Shown piece by piece: positions 9,504-20,261 of a DNA stretch of 49,847 nucleotides. The position numbers and the translations under genes are program-made. Position 1 is the first letter of the stretch; every line of letters starts with the position of its first letter. Source of the stretch: Paracoccus binzhouensis (GTDB lineage: Bacteria > Pseudomonadota > Alphaproteobacteria > Rhodobacterales > Rhodobacteraceae); contig NZ_JAEHFP010000015.1 in NCBI RefSeq assembly GCF_016446475.1, positions 1-49,847 of the forward strand, in the 5' to 3' direction. The notes beneath the pieces are model-generated. The model was not told the DNA's origin. It was given only the letters and a program-made list of their open reading frames with translations, and searched no databases.

Positions 9504-9806
9504 TCACAGGTCGCCTACCGCGGCGGCGAGTCCCCAGAAAACCAGAAGGGCCAGGGCGAGAAAAACCGCACCCACCGCGTAAAGCCGGATGCGTTCGCGG
9601 CGGTTGCGCGGGTGGTGCCAATCCAGAAACCCCTGGCCGTCGAACAGCGGATTGGCGTGCAGCATCCCGAACGCCAGCAGGCCGGACGCCCGCCCCTCGG
9701 CCAGCCGTCTTGCGCGCCATTCAGGGTAGCGATGGCCCAGACAAAGCCAGATCGCCGCCAGCCGAGCCGTCAGGAAACAGACCATTCCACTGGACAACCA
9801 CAGCAT
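9504..9806 (-). CDS. Small membrane protein of unknown function
   Basis: A 100-residue ORF whose ATG shares its A with the TAA of folE2 (TAATG at 9808-9804), which supports translation. A hydrophobic segment at the N-terminus (MLWLSSGMVCFLTARLAAIW) and another at the C-terminus (VGAVFLALALLVFWGLAAAV) flank a polar, Arg-rich middle (RYPEWRARRLAEGR, DWHHPRNRRERIR). I do not recognise the family. It could sit in the inner membrane with both ends spanning. It lies between folE2 and uvrD and is probably cotranscribed with folE2. Confidence 0.65.
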   Translation of the reverse strand: MLWLSSGMVCFLTARLAAIWLCLGHRYPEWRARRLAEGRASGLLAFGMLHANPLFDGQGFLDWHHPRNRRERIRLYAVGAVFLALALLVFWGLAAAVGDL

Positions 9807-10786
9807 TACGCCCTGAGGCCGGCGAAGATCGCGGGGTCCAGGCTGGCATGGGCGAAGGTCTCACCCTGGGTCAGCACCGAGACCGCGTCATGCGAATGCA
9901 GCGATTCCTGGTGGCTGGCGACGACGCGGAAATCGCCGATGCGCGGCTCGGCCATCAGCTCGGCGGCAAAGGCGCGCACCGCGTCTTCAACGAAGATCGG
10001 ATTGGCAGCGTTCAGCTCGGCGAAAGCCTGCTCGTCCTCGCGCTTGACCATGACCTGGGTTTCGGTGGCGACGGCGCGGCGGCACAGCGCCACCATGTCC
10101 TCGAACCACAGCGTATCGCCCTGCATCACCATCGAGATCCGGGCGATGCTGCGCTGCGAATGCGGCGTGGCCAGCTGGCCGCGCATCTGCCGGGCATGTT
10201 CGCTGAGTTCCAGCGAGCAGGGGCAGGTCGAGGAATAGACATAGTCGAAATGCATGATCCGCAGCCGCTGCCCGGCCTTTTCGACCAACTCCAGCGCGAT
10301 GTCGTAATATTGCCAGCCGCTGAGCCCGGAACGCAGCGATTCGACCCGCATCGGATAGCTCAGCCGCATCTGGATGCGGGCGTCGATGCTGTCGAGATCG
10401 GATTTGTAATCCTCCAGCGCCGCCTCGAGCACGCCCATCGAGAACTGCTTTTCCGCATGGGCGTAGAACGAGCGCATGATGCGGCTCATGTTGATGCCCT
10501 TGCGGTCGGCCTCCAGGCTGACGGTGCCGGTGACCGAGGTCTCCAGCGTGATCTCGCCGCCGTGATCGGCCGAATCGGCGCGGGTCTGGTAGCGGATCGG
10601 CAGGCGGAAATTCGAGATGCCGACATGCTGGATCGGGGCGCGGGCGCCGACGATCAGGCTGGCCGGGCCGTTCTGCAGGTCCGGCAGGCTGGCCTTGTAG
10701 CTGTCATCCACCCGGAAATCGGCCGGATATTCGCGATTGAGCGCCGGATAGGCGCGGTCGGTGGCAACGGGGCGGGCCTCGGTCAT
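9806..10786 (-). CDS. folE2: GTP cyclohydrolase FolE2 (type IB)
   Basis: 326 residues when started at ATG 10786 (MTEARPVATDRAY), which is preceded by GAGGAC at proper spacing; the open frame extends 21 codons upstream but that part overlaps the metZ terminator region. Family marks include STCPCSLELSEHARQMRG with the metal-binding cysteine, TPHSQRS, and VKREDEQAFAELN near the C-terminus. FolE2 converts GTP to 7,8-dihydroneopterin triphosphate, the first step of folate and queuosine precursor synthesis, and can use metals other than zinc. Whether the genome also encodes canonical FolE cannot be seen here. Confidence 0.94.
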   Translation of the reverse strand: MTEARPVATDRAYPALNREYPADFRVDDSYKASLPDLQNGPASLIVGARAPIQHVGISNFRLPIRYQTRADSADHGGEITLETSVTGTVSLEADRKGINMSRIMRSFYAHAEKQFSMGVLEAALEDYKSDLDSIDARIQMRLSYPMRVESLRSGLSGWQYYDIALELVEKAGQRLRIMHFDYVYSSTCPCSLELSEHARQMRGQLATPHSQRSIARISMVMQGDTLWFEDMVALCRRAVATETQVMVKREDEQAFAELNAANPIFVEDAVRAFAAELMAEPRIGDFRVVASHQESLHSHDAVSVLTQGETFAHASLDPAIFAGLRA

Positions 10787-10844
10787 GGTCGTCCTCGCTT
10801 GGCGGTCGGCAACAATCTGGGGACTCGTGACCGGAAAGGAAAGA

Positions 10845-10867
10845 GGCACCCGGCAAGTTCGGGTGCC
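10845..10867 (-). terminator. Rho-independent terminator of metZ
   Basis: GGCACCCG / CGGGTGCC is an 8-bp stem with a 7-nt loop, followed on the minus strand by the pyrimidine tract TCTTTCCTTTCC. It lies between metZ and folE2 and separates their transcripts. Confidence 0.8.
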
Positions 10868-10878
10868 GATGGGCCGCG

Positions 10879-12075
10879 TCAGGCCAGCGACTGGCGGATG
10901 TCCGCGATCAGGTCGCCCGCATCCTCGAGCCCGATGGACAGGCGCAAGAGGCCGGGAGTGATGCCCAGCTCCGCCCGCACCTCCTCGGACAGGCGCTGGT
11001 GGGTGGTGGTCGCCGGATGGGTGACGATGGATTTCGCATCGCCCAGGTTGTTCGAGATCAGGAAGACCCGCAGCCGGTTCATCGCCGCGAAGGCCGCCTC
11101 CTTGCTGCCCAGGTCGATGGCGACCATGGTGCCGCCCGCGCCCATCTGCCGCTGCACCAGGTCGTGCTGCGGATGCTCGGCCAGGCCGGGATAGATGACG
11201 CGGGCGATGCCGGGCTGGCCCTGCAGCGCGGCGGCAAGGCGCAGGGCGCTTTCCGTCTGGGCGCGCACCCGCAGTTCCATCGTCGCCAGCCCGTTCAGCA
11301 TCAGCCAGGCGTTGAAGGGGCTGATCGCGCCGCCGGTATGTTTCAGATAGGGCTCGGCCACCTCGCGCACGAACTGGCGCGTGCCGCAGATCACCCCGCC
11401 CAGGCAGCGGCCCGAGCCGTCGATATGCTTAGTCGCGGAATAGACCACCACGTCGGCGCCCTGTTCGACGGCGCGGGAATAGACCGGGGTGGCGAAGACA
11501 TTGTCCACCACCACCAGCGCCCCGACCGCATGGGCCAGCTCGGCCACGCCGGCGATGTCCACCACCTCCAGCGTCGGGTTCGACACCGACTCGAAGAACA
11601 CCGCCTTCGTGCCGGGCCGGATCGCGGCGCGCCATTGCCCAAGCTCGGTGCCGTCCACATAGGAGACCTCGACCCCGAAACGGGCCAGAACGTCCAGCAC
11701 ATAGAGGCAGGAGCCGAACAGCGCCCGCGACGAGACGATGTGATCGCCCGGCTTCAGGAAGCACATCAGCGCACCGTTGACCGCCGCCATGCCGCTGGCG
11801 GTGGCGAAGGCGTCCTCGGTGCCTTCCAGGTTGGCGATGCGGTCCTCGAACATGCGCGAGGTCGGGTTGCCGTAGCGGGCATAGATGAACTCGTCCGGGC
11901 CGGACCGGATGAAGCGGGACTCGGCCTGCTCGGCGCTGTCATAGGAGAAGCCCTGGGTCATGAACAGCGCCTCGGCCATCTCGCCATACTGGCTGCGGCG
12001 GATGCCGTGATGGACGGCGCGGGTGCGCGGATGCAGAGGCTGGTTCGCTTCCGGGGCCTTCGACTCCTGGGACAT
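10879..12075 (-). CDS. metZ: O-succinylhomoserine sulfhydrylase
   Basis: 398 residues of the Cys/Met metabolism PLP enzyme family (fold type I). The PLP lysine is in VVYSATKHIDGSGR near residue 214, and FIYARYGNPTSRMFE near residue 65 is the family substrate/PLP loop. Overall wording (TRAVHHGIRRSQYGEMAEALF at the N-terminus) fits MetZ rather than MetB or MetY. The enzyme condenses O-succinylhomoserine with sulfide to make homocysteine, the direct sulfhydrylation route to methionine. The ATG at 12075 has CAGGAG 7 nt upstream, and this Shine-Dalgarno can be hidden in a hairpin (12083-12098). Confidence 0.93.
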   Translation of the reverse strand: MSQESKAPEANQPLHPRTRAVHHGIRRSQYGEMAEALFMTQGFSYDSAEQAESRFIRSGPDEFIYARYGNPTSRMFEDRIANLEGTEDAFATASGMAAVNGALMCFLKPGDHIVSSRALFGSCLYVLDVLARFGVEVSYVDGTELGQWRAAIRPGTKAVFFESVSNPTLEVVDIAGVAELAHAVGALVVVDNVFATPVYSRAVEQGADVVVYSATKHIDGSGRCLGGVICGTRQFVREVAEPYLKHTGGAISPFNAWLMLNGLATMELRVRAQTESALRLAAALQGQPGIARVIYPGLAEHPQHDLVQRQMGAGGTMVAIDLGSKEAAFAAMNRLRVFLISNNLGDAKSIVTHPATTTHQRLSEEVRAELGITPGLLRLSIGLEDAGDLIADIRQSLA

Positions 12076-12082
12076 GGGCTCG

Positions 12083-12120
12083 CTCCTGTGATCAGAAGGC
12101 CCGGTTACTCCCGCCCGGGC
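12083..12120 (-). promoter_or_regulatory. Two-hairpin leader covering the metZ ribosome binding site
   Basis: On the minus strand CTTCTG-ATCA-CAGGAG (12098-12083) forms a 6-bp hairpin that includes the metZ Shine-Dalgarno. Just upstream GCCCGG (12120-12115) can pair with CCGGGC (12104-12099). This suggests translational control, but I cannot match it to a known SAM riboswitch class. Confidence 0.4.
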
Positions 12121-12144
12121 AGCCGTGCAAGGGTGCAGCGGGGG

Positions 12145-12750
12145 CTATTCGCCGTCGCGAGGCTGGGCGTGGCGCTCGAACAGGCGGGCATTGGCGACGA
12201 AGAACACCACCATGATCGCCGGCAGGCCGAAGGTCTTGAAATTCACCCAGGCGGTTTCGGACAGCAGCCGCCAGACCGCCTCGTTCGCGGCGGCCAGGGC
12301 CAGGAACAGCGCCAGCATGCGCAGGGTCAGGATGCGCCAGCCCTCGGCGCTCATCGGCAGGGCCTCGGACATGACCAGCTGCAGCCAGTTGCGGCGCAGC
12401 GCCAGGCTGAGCCCCAGCAGGCCCGCGAAGATCAGGTAGATGATCGTCGGCTTCATCTTGAAGAATTTCGGGTCGTTCAACCAGACCGACAGCCCGCCGA
12501 ACACCACCACCAGCACCAGCGTGGCAATCTGCATGGGCGACAGCCGGCCGGTCAGCCGCCACAGCGCCAGCGTGGTCAGCACCAGCGCCGGGATAAAGAC
12601 CAGCGTCGCCAGGATGAAGCCGGAATAGTCCCGCCCCGCCAGCGTCACCGCATGGTCGCGAAAGCGCGAGAAGACCAGGAAGAACAGGATCAGCGGGCCG
12701 AATTCCAGCGCGGCCTTGAGCCAGGGGTTGATCTTGCGGGCTTCGGTCAA
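12145..12750 (-). CDS. yciB: Inner-membrane septation protein A (IspZ/YciB)
   Basis: 201 residues, with five or six hydrophobic segments: LILFFLVFSRF, FILATLVFIPALVLTTLAL, IATLVLVVVFGGLSVWL, PTIIYLIFAGLLGLSLAL and a C-terminal pair. Family marks KMKPTIIYLIFA, WLNDPKFFKMKP and SETAWVNFKTFGLP are present. In enterobacteria YciB contributes to cell envelope synthesis and interacts with division and elongation proteins. The start is TTG at 12750 with GAGGAA upstream; no ATG fits. It is the middle gene of a minus-strand run between the DUF1223 gene and metZ. Confidence 0.9.
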   Translation of the reverse strand: MTEARKINPWLKAALEFGPLILFFLVFSRFRDHAVTLAGRDYSGFILATLVFIPALVLTTLALWRLTGRLSPMQIATLVLVVVFGGLSVWLNDPKFFKMKPTIIYLIFAGLLGLSLALRRNWLQLVMSEALPMSAEGWRILTLRMLALFLALAAANEAVWRLLSETAWVNFKTFGLPAIMVVFFVANARLFERHAQPRDGE

Positions 12751-12817
12751 GGCGGGTTCCTCTCATGCCGGGATGGCGCGGTTTTGCCCCGGGGGCGGGC
12801 GCGACGCAAGCCGCGCG

Positions 12818-14098
<1,281 letters not shown>

Positions 14099-14241
14099 GT
14101 TCCGTGCATTCCCGGCCCTTCCGATCCGCCTCAGCTAACCCGCCGGCCCGGGGAACGACAAATCAATGCTTTGTTAGCTCGGCGTTCCCGCAGCGTGACC
14201 GTGATGGAAAACCCACATCTTGCAGATGCAGCGGAAAATTG

Positions 14242-14259
14242 GCATACAATTGCATACAA
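14242..14259. promoter_or_regulatory. Tandem GCATACAA repeats upstream of acnA
   Basis: GCATACAA occurs at 14242-14249 and again at 14252-14259, exactly one helical turn apart, about 95-110 nt before the acnA start. The second copy lies in TTGCATACAA, a partial palindrome. It is a candidate operator; the regulator is unknown. Confidence 0.4.
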
Positions 14260-14260
14260 A

Positions 14261-14309
14261 GCCTGCCCCGCCCCTTGAACCCCATCCGGAAAAGGGGCAA
14301 ATGGCAGGC
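14261..14309 (+). promoter_or_regulatory. Long stem-loop in the acnA leader
   Basis: GCCTGCC (14261-14267) pairs with GGCAGGC (14303-14309), and inside it GCCCCTT (14270-14276) pairs with AAGGGGC (14292-14298), leaving a 15-nt loop. There is no T run, so it is more like an RNA control or stability element than a terminator. Confidence 0.45.
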
Positions 14310-14353
14310 AGCACCGCCATTCAGCCACCTTTTCAAGAATAGGGAGCCGAGTC

Positions 14354-17125
<2,772 letters not shown>

Positions 17126-17151
17126 TCTGCATTCCCGGCGAACGCACAACG

Positions 17152-17177
17152 GGCCGTCCCTTCGGGGGCGGCCTTTT
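17152..17177 (+). terminator. Rho-independent terminator of acnA
   Basis: GGCCGTCCC-TTCG-GGGGCGGCC forms a 9-bp stem (one G-T pair) with a stable TTCG loop followed by TTTT. The same 32-nt sequence recurs inverted as the rpsD terminator. Confidence 0.9.
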
Positions 17178-17197
17178 CGCTTCCCGCGCGGCTGCAT

Positions 17198-17218
17198 GGG
17201 TATTTGGGGAACGAAGAA
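17198..17218 (+). repeat. Extragenic TATTTGG-type element, copy b
   Basis: GGGTATTTGGGGAAC followed by GAAGAA, 20 nt after the acnA terminator. Together with the terminator it forms a module of about 70 nt that is repeated in inverse orientation at 18001-18070. Confidence 0.55.
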
Positions 17219-17283
17219 ACCGGCACGCCGCAAGGCGGCGGCATGCGGGTTTGGGAAAGGCTGAACGGGGCTGAGGGCCGCGC

Positions 17284-17889
17284 CTATTCCTCGGCGCAAT
17301 ACCACATGGTGCCGCCCACCGCGGCCGAGCCGATCACCATCGAGCCGACCGCCACCGGAGAGGCCGCCATGCCCATGGCTGCCGCCCCCGCCGCCTCGAG
17401 CGTGCCGACCATCTGGCCCGAGCCCGCCGCCAGGATCGTGGCACCGGGCCGCTGCGTCACCGCCTCGTAGCCGGCCACCGCCAGCGCATTGGCGCTGCGG
17501 AAGGTCGCCTGCCGCGCCGCGTTCACCCTTTCGCAGAAGGTCTTGCGGCATAGCGCATTGCCCTTGCGCGGACCCTTCCGCGCGCCGATATAGGTGTCGT
17601 TCTGCTGGTCCCAGAGCAGGCAATAGCTGCCGTCGTCGGCCATGGCGTTGCGCCGCAGGATCTCGCGCAGGGTGACATAGCCGGGGCACGAGATCCGCCC
17701 CCAGCCCGAAAAGTTCTTTTCGAGCCGCCCGACATTCTCGCGGAATTCGGCATCGCGGACATAGTTGATCGCGGTCTTCTCGCCCGCGATCGAGGTCTCG
17801 CAGGTCCAGAGCCGCTCCTCCTTCGCAGGCTTCTCCTGTGCCGCTGCCGGCAGCGCCAGCACCGCCATCAAAACCGCCACAAGCCGCAT
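17284..17889 (-). CDS. Exported protein of unknown function with several cysteines
   Basis: 201 residues from ATG 17889, which has GGAGG 6 nt upstream; 20 further upstream codons are open but unsupported. A clear signal peptide (MRLVAVLMAVLALPAAAQ) is followed by a polar domain with at least six cysteines (WTCETS, ISCPGY, SYCLLW, ALCRKTFCERV, WYCAEE). A Gly/Ala-rich hydrophobic stretch, about residues 148-195 (GATILAAGSGQMVG...VGSMVIGSAAVGG), precedes the final WYCAEE. Paired disulfides in the periplasm or a membrane-inserting tail are both possible. I do not recognise the family. The gene sits alone between two inverted copies of a terminator plus TATTTGG module. Confidence 0.72.
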   Translation of the reverse strand: MRLVAVLMAVLALPAAAQEKPAKEERLWTCETSIAGEKTAINYVRDAEFRENVGRLEKNFSGWGRISCPGYVTLREILRRNAMADDGSYCLLWDQQNDTYIGARKGPRKGNALCRKTFCERVNAARQATFRSANALAVAGYEAVTQRPGATILAAGSGQMVGTLEAAGAAAMGMAASPVAVGSMVIGSAAVGGTMWYCAEE

Positions 17890-18000
17890 CGCATCCTCCG
17901 AGATCTGTCCGCGCCGCCCCTCATTCCAGACCGCGGGCCGGTGCTGCAATCCACAGGATCGTTACCGACCCGGTTGTGGCCCTGGGGGCACGGCCCGCGC

Positions 18001-18022
18001 CTTCTTTGCTCCCCAAATACCC
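18001..18022 (-). repeat. Extragenic TATTTGG-type element, copy c
   Basis: On the minus strand GGGTATTTGGGGAGC then AAAGAAG, 21 nt after the T run of the rpsD terminator. It is the inverted partner of copy b. Confidence 0.55.
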
Positions 18023-18043
18023 AAGCGACAGCGCCGAAAAGCG

Positions 18044-18069
18044 AAAAGGCCGCCCCCGAAGGGACGGCC
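18044..18069 (-). terminator. Rho-independent terminator of rpsD
   Basis: On the minus strand this is the same hairpin as the acnA terminator (9-bp stem, TTCG loop, TTTT tail), identical over 32 nt. It begins 26 nt after the rpsD stop. Confidence 0.9.
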
Positions 18070-18094
18070 CTGCAACTCGTCTGATCCGAAACGA

Positions 18095-18715
18095 TCAGTT
18101 CTTCGCGTAGAATTCGACGACCAGATTCGGCTCCATCTGCACGGCATAGGGCACGTCGCCCAGGGCCGGGGTGCGCACGAAGGTCGCGGTCATCTTGTTG
18201 TGGTCCACTTCCAGGTAGTCCGGCACGTCACGTTCGGCCAGGCCGACCGATTCCAGCACGATGGCCAGCTGACGCGACCGCTCGCGGATCGAGACGACAT
18301 CGCCCTCTTTCACGCGATAGGAGGCGATGTTCACGCGCTTGCCGTTCACCTCGACATGGCCGTGGTTCACGAACTGGCGGGCAGCGAAGATGGTCGGCAC
18401 GAACTTGGCGCGATAGATCACCGCGTCCAGGCGACGCTCCAGCAGGCCGATCAGGTTCTCGCCGGTATCGCCCTTGACGCGCTCGGCCTCGGCATAGATG
18501 CGGCGGAACTGCTTCTCGGTCAGGTCGCCATAGTAGCCCTTCAGCTTCTGCTTGGCGCGCAGCTGGGTGCCGAAATCCGACAGCTTGCCCTTGCGGCGCT
18601 GGCCATGCTGGCCCGGGCCGTATTCGCGGCGGTTGAGCGGCGACTTGGCGCGGCCCCAGATGTTCTCGCCCATGCGGCGGTCGATCTTGTACTTGGCAGC
18701 GGTGCGTTTGGTCAT
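18095..18715 (-). CDS. rpsD: 30S ribosomal protein S4
   Basis: 206 residues ([20 protein letters not shown]), with the S4 domain near residues 95-155 ([35 protein letters not shown]) and the N-terminal 16S rRNA-binding part ([18 protein letters not shown]). S4 is a primary assembly protein of the small subunit. It has no CxxC zinc motif. It is monocistronic here, unlike the alpha-operon position in enterobacteria. AAGGAG lies 7 nt before the ATG, and a strong promoter is seen at 18820-18847, giving a leader of roughly 100 nt. Confidence 0.97.
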   Translation of the reverse strand: MTKRTAAKYKIDRRMGENIWGRAKSPLNRREYGPGQHGQRRKGKLSDFGTQLRAKQKLKGYYGDLTEKQFRRIYAEAERVKGDTGENLIGLLERRLDAVIYRAKFVPTIFAARQFVNHGHVEVNGKRVNIASYRVKEGDVVSIRERSRQLAIVLESVGLAERDVPDYLEVDHNKMTATFVRTPALGDVPYAVQMEPNLVVEFYAKN

Positions 18716-18819
18716 CGCTGATCTCCTTCTTTATGTTATGTTCTCGAAGGGCGTTGTCCTTTGGCATATTGCCCGACAGGATTCCCCTTGCGGGGTCCAC
18801 CAACACCAATGAAGCGGCG

Positions 18820-18847
18820 CTTATAGCCGCCCCGCGCCCGGTGTCAA
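18820..18847 (-). promoter_or_regulatory. Consensus-like sigma-70 promoter of rpsD
   Basis: TTGACA (18847-18842), a 16-nt GC-rich spacer and TATAAG (18825-18820) on the minus strand, about 105 nt upstream of rpsD. This is the closest match to the sigma-70 consensus in the window. Confidence 0.75.
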
Positions 18848-18910
18848 GCACCCCTTGAGCGGCGGCCCCGTTGCTCCTAAATGAGAGACAGCGAACAGAA
18901 AAGGCCCGAG

Positions 18911-19282
18911 ATGTTTTCGATCCCCGGCAAATCCCCCGTGACCATCACCCAGGCGGCCGAGCGGCAGATCGCCCGGCTGATGGCCCAGAAATCCGCCAGC
19001 GGGCTGCGCATCGGCCTGAAGAAGGGCGGCTGCGCCGGCATGGAATACACCATGGAACTGGCCGAGGCCGCCGCCCCCGGCGACGAGGTGGTCGAACAGG
19101 GCGCGGCGCGGGTGCTGATCGCCCCCACCGCGCAGATGTTCCTGTTCGGGACCGAGATCGACTATGAAAGCGGACTGCTGGAATCCGGCTTCAGGTTCCG
19201 CAACCCCAATGTCACCGACAGCTGCGGTTGCGGCGAATCGGTCAGTTTCGCGCCGCTGGAAGGCGCACGCGCCAAAGCCTGA
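18911..19282 (+). CDS. HesB/IscA/SufA-family Fe-S carrier protein
   Basis: 123 residues from ATG 18911 (MFSIPGKSPVTITQAAERQI); an in-frame ATG 10 codons upstream lacks a Shine-Dalgarno. The three A-type cluster cysteines are present: KKGGCAGMEY near residue 44 and SCGCGESVSF near 106. A-type carriers accept Fe-S clusters from the SUF or ISC scaffold and pass them to apoproteins. It is not inside a visible suf operon, so it is a stand-alone carrier. Nearby acnA is a plausible but unproven client. Confidence 0.88.
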   Translation: MFSIPGKSPVTITQAAERQIARLMAQKSASGLRIGLKKGGCAGMEYTMELAEAAAPGDEVVEQGAARVLIAPTAQMFLFGTEIDYESGLLESGFRFRNPNVTDSCGCGESVSFAPLEGARAKA

Positions 19283-19324
19283 GGGTTTTTCCGGCGCGTT
19301 AGCGCCCCCATCGCCCGCCGCGTC

Positions 19325-19353
19325 TTGATCGCACCGGATCCCCGGCCTAATCC
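19325..19353 (+). promoter_or_regulatory. Possible promoter of tpiA
   Basis: TTGATC (19325-19330), 17-nt spacer and TAATCC (19348-19353) lie 42 nt before the tpiA start. It is a moderate match only. Confidence 0.35.
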
Positions 19354-19394
19354 CCTGCCAGACCATGACAAGCATGACTTAGGGAGAGAGGCTG

Positions 19395-20129
19395 ATGGCC
19401 CCGCGCAAATTCGCCGCCGGCAACTGGAAGATGAACGGAACCCTGGCCTCGCTGGCCGAGATCGACCGGCTGCTGGCCGACCACCCGGCGCCCGGCTGCG
19501 AGGTGCTGATCTGCCCGCCCGCGACGCTGATCCAGGCCGTGGCGGCCAGGGGCATCGCCACCGGCGGCCAGGATTGCCATGCGAAAGCCTCGGGCGCGCA
19601 TACCGGCGACATCGCCGCCCAGCAGCTCAAGGACGTGGGCGCGAGCCATGTCATCCTCGGCCATTCCGAGCGCCGCACCGACCATGCCGAGACCGACGCC
19701 CAGGTCGCCGGCAAATCCGTCGCCGCGCATGAGGCCGGCCTCGTCGCGGTGATCTGCGTCGGCGAGACCGAGGCGCAGCGCGATGCCGGCGAGACCCTCG
19801 CGGTGATCTCGGCCCAGCTTTCCGGCTCGGTCCCGGATTGCGCCACGGCCGCGAACACGGTGATCGCCTATGAACCGGTCTGGGCCATCGGCACCGGCCG
19901 CACGCCGACCAGCGGCCAGATCGCCGAGGTCCACGCCCTGATGCGCGAGCGCCTGTCGGCGCGCTTCGCCGACGGCGCCGATTTCGCCCTGCTCTATGGC
20001 GGCTCGGTCAAGCCCGGCAATGCGGCCGAGATCTTCGCCATCCCGCATGTGAACGGCGCACTGGTCGGCGGCGCCAGCCTGAAGGCCAGCGACTTCGGAC
20101 CGATCATCGCCGCGCTTTCCGCAGCGTAA
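19395..20129 (+). CDS. tpiA: Triosephosphate isomerase
   Basis: 244 residues of the TIM barrel family. Catalytic residues are visible: Lys12 in GNWKMNG, His in ILGHSERR near 91 and Glu in [11 protein letters not shown] near 160, with the phosphate loop [12 protein letters not shown] near 200. It interconverts dihydroxyacetone phosphate and glyceraldehyde 3-phosphate. AGGGAGAG precedes the ATG at a good distance. A terminator follows, so it is monocistronic. Confidence 0.97.
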   Translation: MAPRKFAAGNWKMNGTLASLAEIDRLLADHPAPGCEVLICPPATLIQAVAARGIATGGQDCHAKASGAHTGDIAAQQLKDVGASHVILGHSERRTDHAETDAQVAGKSVAAHEAGLVAVICVGETEAQRDAGETLAVISAQLSGSVPDCATAANTVIAYEPVWAIGTGRTPTSGQIAEVHALMRERLSARFADGADFALLYGGSVKPGNAAEIFAIPHVNGALVGGASLKASDFGPIIAALSAA

Positions 20130-20145
20130 CGGACCGGAAGGGAAC

Positions 20146-20190
20146 GCCATTCCATCCGAACCCTCCGGTTTGGAATGGCATTGCCGTTTT
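20146..20190 (+). terminator. Terminator of tpiA
   Basis: GCCATTCCA (20146-20154) pairs with TGGAATGGC (20171-20179), with an inner AACC/GGTT stem in the loop, followed by a TTTT run at 20187-20190. Confidence 0.7.
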
Positions 20191-20200
20191 GCGACCCGCC

Positions 20201-20261
20201 TGCCCCTTGCCAAGCCCGGCCCGCCGGGCATAGGTCTCGCCTGACATTCAAGGCAGGGGCA
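20201..20261 (+). promoter_or_regulatory. Leader able to pair with the metN ribosome binding site
   Basis: TGCCCC (20201-20206) is complementary to GGGGCA (20256-20261), which ends immediately before the metN ATG and includes its purine-rich Shine-Dalgarno. Between them GCCCGG-CCCG-CCGGGC forms an inner hairpin. A methionine-responsive switch is only a hypothesis. Confidence 0.3.

Noticed and set aside
7199..11194. 1331-codon plus-strand open frame across uvrD, folE2 and metZ
   Set aside because: It runs antisense through several well-supported genes, has no recognisable domain and is an expected GC-rich shadow.
12076..12144. SAM-II riboswitch upstream of metZ
   Set aside because: The pairing pattern and conserved bases I remember for SAM-II are not seen; only a Shine-Dalgarno hairpin is. 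Reported as an unassigned leader instead.
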